A DNA stretch of 64,000 bases from Corynebacterium sp. ES2730-CONJ. GTDB taxonomy: Bacteria > Actinomycetota > Actinomycetes > Mycobacteriales > Mycobacteriaceae. Shown in pieces: positions 1 through 8,913 of this stretch; the first letter of the stretch is position 1, and every line of letters begins with the position of its first letter. The DNA lies in NCBI RefSeq assembly GCF_024834055.1, contig NZ_JANUXZ010000002.1:310001-374000 (forward strand). Reading direction: 5' to 3'. The notes beneath the pieces were generated by a model. It did no database searches, was not told where the DNA came from, and saw only the letters and a list, made by a program, of their open reading frames with translations. A program made the position numbers and the translations under genes.

Positions 1-50
1 CACCCAAGTGAAATGTCTCACCTGTGTGGGGAATAAGTAAAGCTGGAAGA

Positions 51-437
51 TTACTTAAGGGTAACCTTTGCGCCAGCCTCTTCGAGCTTAGCCTTAGCAG
101 CCTCAGCGTCGTCCTTGGAAGCGCCCTCGAGGATAGCCTTAGGAGCACCCTCAACGAGTTCCTTAGCTTCCTTCAGGCCCAGGCCGGAGACGAGCTCGCG
201 AACAGCCTTGATAACGCCGATCTTCTTAGCGCCAGCATCCTCGAGAACAACGTCAAATTCGTCCTTCTCTTCTTCAGCAGCAGCGCCAGGAGCAGCAGCG
301 CCAGCAGCAGCAACTGCAACAGGAGCAGCAGCGGTTACCTCGAAGACCTCTTCGAATTCTTTAACGAACTCAGAGAGTTCGATAAGGGTCATCTCTTTGA
401 AAGCCTCGATGAGCTCGTCCTTGGTGAGCTTAGCCAT
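51..437 (-). CDS. rplL: 50S ribosomal protein L7/L12
   Basis: Stalk protein of the large ribosomal subunit that recruits translation GTPases. The 128-residue product has the family architecture: an N-terminal dimerisation helix region (about 1-33), an Ala/Pro/Gly-rich hinge (about 35-58) and the compact C-terminal domain with [12 protein letters not shown]. Length is normal. It lies 100 bases after rplJ on the same strand, the usual rplJ-rplL pair. The start is ATG, preceded by a purine-rich GAAAGGAAT-type site. The gene ends close to the window edge and no terminator could be resolved in the first 50 bases. Confidence 0.98.
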   Translation of the reverse strand: MAKLTKDELIEAFKEMTLIELSEFVKEFEEVFEVTAAAPVAVAAAGAAAPGAAAEEEKDEFDVVLEDAGAKKIGVIKAVRELVSGLGLKEAKELVEGAPKAILEGASKDDAEAAKAKLEEAGAKVTLK

Positions 438-537
438 GGTGGTATTCCTTTCGGTGTGGGTGGGACATCCAATAAACCGATATCCCTAAAAAGTGTTTAT
501 TTATTTCAAGAAGCAGCGCTTTTACACGCTATGCCTC

Positions 538-1053
538 TTAAGCGTCCTTCTTCTCCTGGAGTGCAGCCGCGAGGCGTGCAACCTGGGAAGCGGGAGCGTT
601 GAATAGGCCTGCAGCCTTTGCCAAGTTGCCCTTCATGGCACCAGCCAGCTTTGCGAGAGTGGTCTCGCGGTTATCCAGCTCAGCGATGGCATCAACCTGA
701 GCGGAGCTCAGGGCGTTGCCGTCCATGTAGCCACCCTTAACAACGAATGCCTTGTTGTCAGAAGCGAACTTCTTCATCACCTTGGCAGCGTCAACAGCTT
801 CGCCCTTAATGAAGGCAATAGCGGTTGGGCCGGTGAAAAGGTCATCGAGGCCCTCAATGCCAGCTTCTTGAGCTGCCAGCTTGAGGAGGGTGTTCTTGGC
901 GACGTTGTACTGGACATCAGCACCGAGAGCTTTACGCAATTCGGTGGTCTGAGCAACACTCAGGCCACGGTACTCCGTAAGCACAAATGCGTCGTGCTCT
1001 GCGAAGCTCTGCTTGAGAGCTTTCAGGGCAGCATCATTCTTCGGGTTAGCCAT
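538..1053 (-). CDS. rplJ: 50S ribosomal protein L10
   Basis: L10 anchors L7/L12 dimers to the ribosome and represses its own operon by binding the leader RNA. The 171-residue protein opens with MANPKN and carries the typical [10 protein letters not shown] and [10 protein letters not shown] segments in the N-terminal half and an Ala-rich C-terminal helix that binds L12. A strong GGAAAGGAGG ribosome site precedes the ATG. The 759-base upstream interval contains a candidate L10 leader; the next gene upstream is a pilus gene instead of the usual neighbour rplA. Confidence 0.98.
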   Translation of the reverse strand: MANPKNDAALKALKQSFAEHDAFVLTEYRGLSVAQTTELRKALGADVQYNVAKNTLLKLAAQEAGIEGLDDLFTGPTAIAFIKGEAVDAAKVMKKFASDNKAFVVKGGYMDGNALSSAQVDAIAELDNRETTLAKLAGAMKGNLAKAAGLFNAPASQVARLAAALQEKKDA

Positions 1054-1084
1054 TACTACGCCTCCTTTCCTCTTTATTGATTCA

Positions 1085-1320
1085 AAGGTTTATCCGCCGG
1101 AGCTTTTTCTTTAGAACAAGACAAAAGCCCCGTACAAGAGCACAGGGCGCAACACTTAATTCCCACAAATGGGAAAGAAATGAGCTCTAAAGTGACTCCT
1201 GCGTGGGCCGATCTCAAGCGATAAAGCTTTTCGATACTTTCAAGCGCGAACGCTGACCGACGGTCTACGGTGAAACTTGAGCGACAAGCGAGGTTATACT
1301 CACCTGCTTTCAAACTTCAT
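1085..1320 (-). promoter_or_regulatory. candidate L10 leader with terminator-like hairpin and promoter
   Basis: Between rplJ and its likely promoter the minus strand can fold several stems. One at 1124-1151 pairs GCCCTGT with ACGGGGC and is followed by TTTTGTC, resembling an intrinsic terminator or the last helix of the L10-binding leader. A TATAAC -10-like hexamer lies at 1293-1298 with GATGAA 17 bases upstream. Position and structure fit the actinobacterial rplJ autoregulatory leader, but I assign it by context; a covariance-model search would decide. Confidence 0.55.
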
Positions 1321-1760
1321 CTGGCACTATACCGTACGACCGGGTAGATACCAAACTACCGGTGCGATTTGCATATGTCTTGTACACCTCCAGATCCATA
1401 CGAAGCAAACAGATAGCAGCCCCCGATTACCCACCGCCGTCGCTGCGCTGACACTGGAAACTCACGGCCGGTGGCTAGGATCGAATACTAGCCAGCTTGA
1501 CCGAAGTGCTCGGGCAGAAGCGATTGCAGACCCCCGTCCTGTAGCCCACTATAAAAAGATTGCACGCAATATATAAAAAGCGCTTATTTGACCACCCGTG
1601 GTTTATCTCGACTGACTGGCCGGATTCTATTGCAGGAATTCTAACGGCGGCGGTCAGTGCAACTAGTTTGATATGGATTGTACGCAACCGTATAAAACCC
1701 TTCAACAGACCCCCGGAGTATCTCTGGGTGAGGAGAACCGGGAGGATTTATAGCAAAAGA
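1321..1760. other. gene-free stretch between rplJ leader and pilus operon
   Basis: About 440 bases with only short overlapping reading frames of unnatural composition on both strands. I recognise no gene, RNA or repeat here. It forms one edge of the pilus insertion. Confidence 0.5.
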
Positions 1761-1761
1761 A

Positions 1762-1796
1762 AGAGCATATGAAGAGGGGTATTCTTCATATGCTCT
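1762..1796 (-). terminator. intrinsic terminator of the pilus operon
   Basis: A perfect 14-bp stem (AGAGCATATGAAGA and its complement) with a 7-base loop lies 17 bases after the tip pilin stop. On the minus strand it is followed by TTCTTTTGC. Confidence 0.85.
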
Positions 1797-1812
1797 GCCA
1801 ATTATCTGTGCG

Positions 1813-4341
1813 TTAAGCGCGTCGCTTCGCTAAGAATATTCCACCGAGAATCAGTAGTAGGGATGTGAGGAGCCACGACCACAGGCCCTGTCCACCAGTT
1901 TCTGGCAAGGTTCCTGACTGAACATTCATCACTACCAATTTCAGAGTATTATTTTGATCCACCGTCACCACAGTGCCGTCTTTCGCCTCGTCGAGAAGAC
2001 GGACCTTCTTCGTTTGATCATTAGGATCTTTGTAAACTTCAAAACCGACAGACTCCGGGAAGAGACTATATCCAGACGGTGAGACCGTCTCGATCAGGTA
2101 GTACTGACCGAGTTTTAACTCAAAGGAGTAGCGGCCAGATCCAGCAGGATCCTCCGTAATAGTCTCCAGCCCAGCAACGGGGCTATTTCCTGCACTATCG
2201 GTTGCGACCATAAATACAGCACCCGCAAGACCTTGCATCTGAGCATCCTGCTTTTCGATCTCCACGATCGCAGGAGACGGTGTCCGTTTATTCTGATACA
2301 CACACCGAATATGCTCGCCGTTTTCAATACCACGAATCCGCAATCCAAATTCACCGTCATCTGAATATCGCGATGCAGGTAATTCTTGTAGCTGCGGATC
2401 ATTGCTGTCGTAGCATAAGGCATTTCTCACCTGGGCAGCCGAATCAGACTGTTTGACCAGCTCCCATTCACTTTGCTGCACCTCCGCCACACTGACTTCC
2501 GCACGGCTTGTAGTGTCCTCTAGGCCGATACGGTAGAAAACTAAACCGTCTGCGTCGGTCTTTTGGGCACGCGGAGAGTTCAACTGCACACCCGGACCCG
2601 TTGCGTCACCCACAATGTCCCAGCCAACACCAGCTTCTGGGTTCTGACCATTTTCATCCAGAATGTGCTTTTCCACGGTCACACTGGCACTACAGGAGAC
2701 GATCGATCGGAGCGTATCTGGGATCTCATCATAATCGCTGAGCAAAAAATAATCGGACCTATCTGCGTTATTCGCCGTATCGCTGTATCGAGTGAAGCCT
2801 GATATCGACTGCAGGTTGTACTCAGAGTCACCATCTAAACCCGTGGTTCCTCTTCCCACACCGATGCCGATTATCTTGGTACCCTGTTCTTTGAGGCGGT
2901 TCGCAGAAGCAATTGCGGCTTCCACGCGAATGAAATCGGTCATGGATCCACCCTGATTATTTTCCTCCGAATATTGCGGGAGCCTATTCGTCGTGGGGTT
3001 TCCGTCTGTCACGAAGAGAACTGCATCATAAATCGGGCCGCCTGTACGGCCCTCTTGAGCCTTGGATACTTCCATCAAGCCAGCATCCCAGTTCGTACCC
3101 TCGTTACTATCGGTGTACTTGCCCCATTCACGGATCTGATCTTTAATTTTTTGCGTTTGACTTGGGTCGTTGAGATCGTAGAGTTCCGGCAGGTTGTCAA
3201 TATCGGGCCTACCAAACAGCCTATACGGTGGTTTAGCCGGTGAATCAGAACCTAGCGAAAAGATGGAAACGTTACCTCCGGATCCTTCCATGGTATTGAC
3301 GAGTTTTATCATCGCTCGGGATAGGTCATCAGTTTTCCCAGCTCTCTTAACGGAACCAGAGAGGTCGCCAACGATGGCGAAATTCAGGCCGCACTTTTTC
3401 CCTAAGCGTGGGTTCTCCTTGGGGATAATGAAACTTCCGCTCGATGAGCGATGACTGTCCGTTATGCTATAATTCCTCACCCAATTCGACTCATAAGCGC
3501 GCATGAATGTTTCTGATTTGTCAGAACCATCACCAGCTTCTATCACCACTCCGGCTTTCAGCTTAGGCGTGAGCTGCGCATAGCTCTGCAGGCGGGAGAG
3601 ACGATCACCACTATCGGAAGGGCCCGTGCGGACCTTGTCAATGAGGTTATAACCTATGGGCACGGCCACTGGTTTAATCCACACTCTTTCGTTTGTGGGG
3701 ATCCTTCCCCTTTCTCTGCCCACCGGGATCCTAATATCGCAGAAGCCAGTGAAGTCCGTCGTACAGCTAGCCCAATCTTCATTTACTCTACGCAGGGGTT
3801 CTCCGTAGCTTAGCGCCTTCGTCATAGAGGAAACCTGAGATCGTGGGTTACCGCGGTAAACCTGCAAAGTAACGCCAGCTAGTGGACTAAAATACTTCGA
3901 GAAACGGCTGGCTCCTGCATTAGATGCTGTTTGGCCGTCCCATAATCGGTCGGAACCGGCACGTACTCTAACGATGGCTACTTCACTATCTGGGAGGACT
4001 CTTCCCGCAACGGTCCTCGCGCCTTCTAACTGCGTATCGTCATCAGAAGAGGGTACTTGCTCATCGCTATCTTCGTTAATATCAACATCTTCGGGCTCTA
4101 CGAACTCACCCTCTTCAGGCGGAGTCTCACCTTCGTCGGTGATTTCTTCAGTCGTTGTAAGTTCGGGCGCGTTGGAGTCGCTGGTCGGGGTTGGTTCGCT
4201 CGTAGACACCACAACCTCATCAAGCACTGCCTCACCCCCCACACTCTCGGTGACCTGTTGACCTAAAACCGGGCTGGTCACCCCTATCAAACTACCCGCA
4301 GCAACCAACACCGCTACCTTAACCGCTAAACCATTCTTCAT
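1813..4341 (-). CDS. pilus tip protein with von Willebrand A domain, LPETG-anchored (SpaC-type)
   Basis: Large tip adhesin of a sortase-assembled pilus. The 842-residue product has a signal peptide (1 to about 28), a very acidic Ser/Thr/Glu-rich stretch (about 40-105), a von Willebrand A domain with a complete MIDAS set (DLSGS at 326-330, Thr416, Asp446), a prealbumin-like Cna_B domain near the C-terminus with an E-box (YLIETVSPSGY), and a sorting signal with LPETG at 812-816, a hydrophobic segment and a KRRA tail. It is last in the order major pilin, sortase, minor pilin, tip, as in corynebacterial spaA-srtA-spaB-spaC loci. Adhesion to host surfaces is inferred from the family; the ligand is unknown. 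Confidence 0.93.
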   Translation of the reverse strand: MKNGLAVKVAVLVAAGSLIGVTSPVLGQQVTESVGGEAVLDEVVVSTSEPTPTSDSNAPELTTTEEITDEGETPPEEGEFVEPEDVDINEDSDEQVPSSDDDTQLEGARTVAGRVLPDSEVAIVRVRAGSDRLWDGQTASNAGASRFSKYFSPLAGVTLQVYRGNPRSQVSSMTKALSYGEPLRRVNEDWASCTTDFTGFCDIRIPVGRERGRIPTNERVWIKPVAVPIGYNLIDKVRTGPSDSGDRLSRLQSYAQLTPKLKAGVVIEAGDGSDKSETFMRAYESNWVRNYSITDSHRSSSGSFIIPKENPRLGKKCGLNFAIVGDLSGSVKRAGKTDDLSRAMIKLVNTMEGSGGNVSIFSLGSDSPAKPPYRLFGRPDIDNLPELYDLNDPSQTQKIKDQIREWGKYTDSNEGTNWDAGLMEVSKAQEGRTGGPIYDAVLFVTDGNPTTNRLPQYSEENNQGGSMTDFIRVEAAIASANRLKEQGTKIIGIGVGRGTTGLDGDSEYNLQSISGFTRYSDTANNADRSDYFLLSDYDEIPDTLRSIVSCSASVTVEKHILDENGQNPEAGVGWDIVGDATGPGVQLNSPRAQKTDADGLVFYRIGLEDTTSRAEVSVAEVQQSEWELVKQSDSAAQVRNALCYDSNDPQLQELPASRYSDDGEFGLRIRGIENGEHIRCVYQNKRTPSPAIVEIEKQDAQMQGLAGAVFMVATDSAGNSPVAGLETITEDPAGSGRYSFELKLGQYYLIETVSPSGYSLFPESVGFEVYKDPNDQTKKVRLLDEAKDGTVVTVDQNNTLKLVVMNVQSGTLPETGGQGLWSWLLTSLLLILGGIFLAKRRA

Positions 4342-4466
4342 TCTGTATCCCTTTTAATATGAACGGATCACGATAACCATCCGCTCGTGCCATGAATTGA
4401 GTTTTATAACCACACCAAGGCACTAACAGGTAGAGCATTCCAAGCCCACCTCGTGCCCACGACGTT

Positions 4467-5267
4467 TTATTGTTGTGAATTTCTTCTCCGATTCACCGCG
4501 AGCACCCAAAAGCCCGCAAGAATCAACAGACCAGCCAACCCAACAAGACCAATGACCCCAGCACCCGTCATCGGCAGAGACTTCATACCCTTCACCGGTG
4601 GCGCCGGAGGTGTCGTGGTACTAGGGGGAGGCGGTGTATTCGTTACAGGTGGTGGAGGAGTAATTGTTACAGGAGGTGACGGTGGAGGTGTTGGCGTCGG
4701 AGTCGGTGGTACTTCAAATTTCGCTGCAAGAGCGAGGTTATAACTCCACTCCCCTTGCTTATCAATAATGGGAATAACGATGACATCTTCTTGTGTCTTG
4801 CGGCCATCACCAGCAGGAGGCGTAGCTTTAAAAAGATATACGCCAGGTTTCAAACCACTAAATACCACTGTCCCCTGAGCATTTGTGACCTCGCTATAAC
4901 TATCACCTTGACCAAGCCTCTTAGCCTGAGTAACACTCAACCGAGCGGCTTTGGTATACCCCTGAGTCGTATTAATCGGATCAGTATCGAGTTTGGTGAG
5001 CGTAACCGTATACCCCGCAGACCCCTCCCCAGACAGACCCGAATTAGACGGAATCCTTATTTCAACGGTGATATCACGATCAAGGTCAATGGTATCTGCA
5101 GCAGGAGCAGGATTAGCGAAACCAGTCACCGCTGCATGAGCCTGCGGCGAACTCACCCACCCAGGTTCACCGAAACCTATAGTTGCTGCGACAGATAACG
5201 CACACGCCGTAGCAAGGGGTACGCCTATCCGCACAATACGTGCAGGTTTAATAAGATACTCGTCCAT
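4467..5267 (-). CDS. minor/basal pilin with LPMTG signal (SpaB-type)
   Basis: A 266-residue wall protein expected to join the pilus shaft or serve as its wall-linked base. It has a long signal peptide ending near AQAHA (about 45), a single beta-rich domain, a proline/threonine-rich stalk (about 187-225) and an LPMTG motif at 231-235 followed by a transmembrane segment and an RRRNSQQ tail. A lysine in the context YNLALAAKFEV (about 183) is a candidate for isopeptide linkage, as in SpaB proteins, but this is inference. The start codon overlaps the sortase stop (TAATG), implying translational coupling. Confidence 0.88.
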   Translation of the reverse strand: MDEYLIKPARIVRIGVPLATACALSVAATIGFGEPGWVSSPQAHAAVTGFANPAPAADTIDLDRDITVEIRIPSNSGLSGEGSAGYTVTLTKLDTDPINTTQGYTKAARLSVTQAKRLGQGDSYSEVTNAQGTVVFSGLKPGVYLFKATPPAGDGRKTQEDVIVIPIIDKQGEWSYNLALAAKFEVPPTPTPTPPPSPPVTITPPPPVTNTPPPPSTTTPPAPPVKGMKSLPMTGAGVIGLVGLAGLLILAGFWVLAVNRRRNSQQ

Positions 5268-6193
5268 TACAGTTCGCCTTCATAGTCAATATTGTTGTTG
5301 TGATTTAGTTGTTGGAATTTCAAGCGACGTTTTTCATGAATCAACCACCACACAAGGATGAGTAGTCCGAAGATGAAGATCGCGCTGAGCGCATACACCC
5401 ACCATTGGCGTGCGCCCGATTGGGGGGAGTTCAACAGGGTTCGATCTTCCTCAAGGAGGGGCATTCGTTGTCCGCGTACGAGCAGACGGTGGGTGTTGAT
5501 CCCGTAGGGCGTACAGGTCACTAGGGTGACCATGTCCTTGTTATCCTCGGCTCTTAAAGATTCGACTTCGTTCGGTAGCACCGTTCGGACCTGGTCAACT
5601 TGATATTTGAGCTGATGCCCAGCCACCTGAATGAAGAAGGAATCGCCTTCTTTAACGTTTTTCAAATTGTCAAACAGTGTGGCATTTGGGAGTCCGGTAT
5701 GTCCGGTCAAGATCGAATGTGATCCCGCTCCACCAACTGGGAGATCCGACCCGAATAGATGGCCTATACCCTGCAACAGGGTATCTTTTTGGGTTCCGTG
5801 GTAAATCGGGAGGTCTGATCGAATACTGGGAATGGTCAGGCGTGCCATTACGTCTACTGAGTGAAGCTGCTCAAGATAATCCTCATATGCTGGGTTATTT
5901 GAGATGAATCTTTCGATCCATGGGTCTAGGATGGGGCCGATTGCACGCTCCTCGTTGTAGCGGTGAGCGTCTTCCCATTCGCGGTCTATAACTGGTGCTG
6001 GGATATCTTTGTGTATTTCTGCATACTGAGCAGCTGCGCGACTTTGTTGCCAGTTATTCCATTCTGTGGAAACAACTGGGTAAATGATGATAAGCAGCCC
6101 CGAGAGCACGAGGAGTGCTGGCAGTAGGATATGCCTAAAACCTGAAAGGAAACCGTAGGAATTACTACGATCTGGAAGCGAAAGCTGAGTCAA
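5267..6193 (-). CDS. class C (pilus) sortase
   Basis: Membrane transpeptidase that polymerises pilins by cutting LPxTG and joining the Thr to a pilin lysine. In the 308-residue protein the catalytic residues are His165 (TGHTG), Cys227 (TLVTCTPYG) and Arg236. The class C lid motif DPW is at 90-92. There are two membrane segments, about 22-42 and near 268-286. It sits directly after the major pilin and overlaps the minor pilin start by one base. The substrates should be the three LPxTG proteins of this operon. Confidence 0.95.
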   Translation of the reverse strand: MTQLSLPDRSNSYGFLSGFRHILLPALLVLSGLLIIIYPVVSTEWNNWQQSRAAAQYAEIHKDIPAPVIDREWEDAHRYNEERAIGPILDPWIERFISNNPAYEDYLEQLHSVDVMARLTIPSIRSDLPIYHGTQKDTLLQGIGHLFGSDLPVGGAGSHSILTGHTGLPNATLFDNLKNVKEGDSFFIQVAGHQLKYQVDQVRTVLPNEVESLRAEDNKDMVTLVTCTPYGINTHRLLVRGQRMPLLEEDRTLLNSPQSGARQWWVYALSAIFIFGLLILVWWLIHEKRRLKFQQLNHNNNIDYEGEL

Positions 6194-6281
6194 TGTGGTT
6201 CCCCATATGGTGCAGACCCACCGATATAAATGGTGTGGATACGCTGCTATTTTTCTGAATGAGACAATTGCTGGTGCACCG

Positions 6282-6322
6282 GGTGAGAAGGGAGCTCGGT
6301 GGTGGCGAGCTCCCTTCTCACC
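6282..6322 (-). terminator. strong hairpin between major pilin and sortase genes
   Basis: A perfect 16-bp stem (GGTGAGAAGGGAGCTC with its complement, 9-base loop) lies 47 bases after the major pilin stop and 89 bases before the sortase start. No T-tract follows on the minus strand, so it may be an attenuator or a 3' end stabiliser that sets the major pilin mRNA in excess, not a full terminator. Confidence 0.6.
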
Positions 6323-6368
6323 TTCAGTGCGTGTGGTTGACGCCTATGGCCTCAACCTTTGACCTGTT

Positions 6369-7919
6369 TTAGGCCTTGGGTGAGGTGCGTCGAGCTAACC
6401 AAGCACCAGCTGCGATAATCGCAGCACCAAAGGCAGCTAAGATACCTACGCCGAAACCACCGGTCATCGGTAGTTCTGGGGTCGTATCTTTTAAGTTCTC
6501 AATCTTGCCGCCGTTGATTGGAACCAGATCGCCTTGGATTGACTGAGCCTTGGTCAGTGTGAACTCAATAGGCTCAGCGAGCAGTTCAAAATCAGCTGGG
6601 GACTTTGTCTCAACCAAGCAATACGACTCATATTTATTGGGTTGTCCCGAGTTATCTGTCCAATCGTTGACGTGTAGACCGTTGAAAGTCACCACACCAT
6701 TGCTGTCCGAGGTTGCAATAGCGTCCGCCTTATTGATCTGTGCGATATCGAGCAGGTCAGCATCCAGCGCGCTCTTCGAGCACTCTTGACCGTTCTTAAC
6801 ACCATAGACTCGGAATTCTGCGCCAGCGAGCTTGTTGTCTGTGTTGCCAGCTTCAACCTTTTCGAAAGTGATACCCGCGTAGTAGGTCTTCACCTTATCG
6901 GTTGTCTGAGGCTCTTTATCCTGATTCGTCCCTGGCTTATTTTCGATAACATCCGCGGTGTTTTCAACAACTCCGTTTGTATCGTCTTTGACCGTCGCAG
7001 GAATCGTTGCCACAACTTCTTGATTATTCGCTAGCTTGTCTAGGCCAGCAGGTGTGAAGGTAATAGTCACGAGATTTCCGGTTACCGTCACGGTGTAATC
7101 AGTACCAGCGGTAAAACCTGCAACCAAGACTGCATCCGCAGCGGGTGGGGTTAATTTCGCATCGAGCTCATCGGTGATGACAAATTTGGTTCGATCCTGC
7201 TTGGCACCCACTGCTTGAGCATAGGCTTTGATTGTATAAACAATCGTATCGCCTGCATTCATTCCGGAGTCGACGACTTCCTTAATGGGTTTCTTCGACG
7301 AGTAGTTCTTAGGGTATGCAATAGGATTGTAGTTCCAGCTGGTTCCACCTTGACCGGCATTATCCTGTGTCATTGGAATGAATGCGATAAAAGGTTGAGC
7401 CTTGCGGAAGGTAACTCCAGCCAGCGTTGGAGTGGTGGTTTCCACCACGAGGTAAGCGCCGAGTTCCAGATTCTCGAACAGAGCCTGACCGGCAACGCCG
7501 GCTGCGCCAGTAATGACCTCATCGCCAACCTTGTCTACCTTGCTAAGATCGGCTTCCTCACCGCTGAGGTAATCTGCGACGTTTAGGCCTGCAGCGTTTT
7601 TAAGCCCCTCATTGGTTGTGAGGTCAACACCTTTGATCTTGTAGATTGTAAAGCCCGCACCATCGAGGGCTTCGCCCTTGACTTGATCATCAGCGTTACC
7701 CGTTGGGGTTCCAAGCGATTCTGGATCTTTTTTCTTGTGCAGGGTCAGTGAGCCGGTTTGAGTGGGGTCAATGAGGGCTGCGCTCGCAGAGGTCGAGGCT
7801 CCAGAATTTGAGCCGCCAGTATTGGATTGGGCTAGGGCACCCGGAGCTGATATACCGAGCGAGAGGCCGACGATGGCCGCGAAAGTTACGGAGCGGGCCG
7901 TACGGGAATATTTGTGCAT
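6369..7919 (-). CDS. major (shaft) pilin with LPMTG signal (SpaA-type)
   Basis: Polymerising subunit of the pilus. I choose the ATG at 7919 (516 residues) because AAGGA lies 8 bases upstream and a signal peptide starts immediately; the frame stays open for 29 more codons without support. Features: signal peptide (1 to about 30, ending GALA), pilin motif YPKN with Lys204 as the likely cross-linking residue, several Cna_B/fimbrial domains, an E-box in YCLVETKSPADF, and LPMTG at 483-487 followed by a membrane span and RRTSPKA. First gene of the pilus operon; its upstream region holds three dyad repeats. Confidence 0.94.
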   Translation of the reverse strand: MHKYSRTARSVTFAAIVGLSLGISAPGALAQSNTGGSNSGASTSASAALIDPTQTGSLTLHKKKDPESLGTPTGNADDQVKGEALDGAGFTIYKIKGVDLTTNEGLKNAAGLNVADYLSGEEADLSKVDKVGDEVITGAAGVAGQALFENLELGAYLVVETTTPTLAGVTFRKAQPFIAFIPMTQDNAGQGGTSWNYNPIAYPKNYSSKKPIKEVVDSGMNAGDTIVYTIKAYAQAVGAKQDRTKFVITDELDAKLTPPAADAVLVAGFTAGTDYTVTVTGNLVTITFTPAGLDKLANNQEVVATIPATVKDDTNGVVENTADVIENKPGTNQDKEPQTTDKVKTYYAGITFEKVEAGNTDNKLAGAEFRVYGVKNGQECSKSALDADLLDIAQINKADAIATSDSNGVVTFNGLHVNDWTDNSGQPNKYESYCLVETKSPADFELLAEPIEFTLTKAQSIQGDLVPINGGKIENLKDTTPELPMTGGFGVGILAAFGAAIIAAGAWLARRTSPKA

Positions 7920-8061
7920 GTGAACTGTCCTTAGATCAGTGGATTGAGTGCAAATGTGATCACCCAACGAGAGGAACTTGTGTCTGCCCCTCCTCCCCAA
8001 CGTCAAACCTGATCTGCATAGTGAGATCGATATGAGCTGCGGTGGAAGGGCAAGGCCGTGG

Positions 8062-8118
8062 GTAGCATATTAACTACACTCAGGTAGCATATTGGCTACA
8101 CGTAGCGTAATGTGCTAC
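8062..8118. promoter_or_regulatory. three GTAGC...GCTAC dyads between divergent pilus genes
   Basis: Three related inverted repeats lie in tandem: GTAGCATATTAACTAC (8062-8077), GTAGCATATTGGCTAC (8084-8099) and GTAGCGTAATGTGCTAC (8102-8118). They start 22 and 18 bases apart, roughly two helical turns. They lie 143-199 bases upstream of the major pilin start, within the region shared with the divergent sortase. This fits cooperative regulator binding; alternatively the recurring TATGCT on the minus strand could be tandem -10 elements. No regulator gene is in the locus. Confidence 0.55.
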
Positions 8119-8121
8119 TTT

Positions 8122-8135
8122 GTGATGAGAATCAC
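8122..8135. promoter_or_regulatory. GTGAT/ATCAC palindrome beside the pilus dyads
   Basis: A perfect GTGAT-GAGA-ATCAC inverted repeat directly follows the GTAGC dyad array and may belong to the same control region. Confidence 0.3.
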
Positions 8136-8139
8136 TTAT

Positions 8140-8860
8140 ATTTCGGGGGTGTTAACCCGCCTCCTCACCAGCCAAATCCCCTGACAGCATGAGGTTTTAG
8201 GATTTCACCACACCGCCCCCCCCTAACCTGGCCGCTATGGCAGCCCCCCATTGAGGAGAGTGCACACAAACAGGCCAAGACTGTCCACCTTCCCCTGCTA
8301 TGTATATGCCTCCAGGGCACACCCCCGCCCCTGATCTCAGAGAGTCCAGCAACGTATGCACATATTTCCAACCACCACTGTTCTCAGACGCACAGGGAAT
8401 AGCTAGAGCACTAGCCTTGTTCATACGAGCTAGATACCAACGCACTCAACGCGTCACTGGTTACCACGACGGTCTTGATGTACCCGTAATTGGCCGCGCA
8501 CATCGATGTGAACCGAGTACAGATGGCCTTACCGCATCGACGCCAAAGCTCACCTGATATCGGCTCCCCCTCAAGTCGCCGAAGAGTATGGCATATAAAT
8601 CCAATGAACCCTACGACGAGTACAGCCAGGTCACAGCACGTCAGGAGATGCGTGCAGCCATGAGTGATTGCCGGAACCCACCCCTTGTAGATTTGCACCA
8701 TATCAGAGCAATCCACCTGATTTTTCACCATCGCGCACCTTGTCACTGCACGCCGGTATCTTTTTAGCTCTCGGCGCAGCTCATTGTCCTTTTTAAAACT
8801 CCACCACCTGACCGCAGATCTACTACCCCACGAGCGGGCATTTAGTGGACAGAGAAAAAT
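8140..8860. other. gene-free stretch between pilus operon and divergent sortase
   Basis: Apart from the dyads, about 700 bases have only short overlapping frames on both strands. The longest, minus-strand 8411-8746, has one hydrophobic stretch but an unusual Cys/His/Trp composition and no recognisable family. I consider it noncoding or decayed DNA. Confidence 0.5.
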
Positions 8861-8913
8861 ATCTAGTGTGAAGCCCTATATTTTTGTCCCTTTATTGGGT
8901 AAATTCTTCATAT

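Noticed and set aside
24-602. A 192-codon open frame on the plus strand across rplL
   Set aside because: It is the antisense shadow of rplL; its Ser/Leu-rich product mirrors the Ala/Glu codons of L7/L12.
6282-6322. Labelling the hairpin a definite rho-independent terminator
   Set aside because: No T-tract follows on the transcribed strand, and downstream sortase and pilin genes need read-through unless another promoter exists.
8411-8746. A 111-codon minus-strand frame in the pilus spacer
   Set aside because: Composition (Cys, His, Trp) is unnatural, no ribosome site and no known family; one hydrophobic stretch is not enough.
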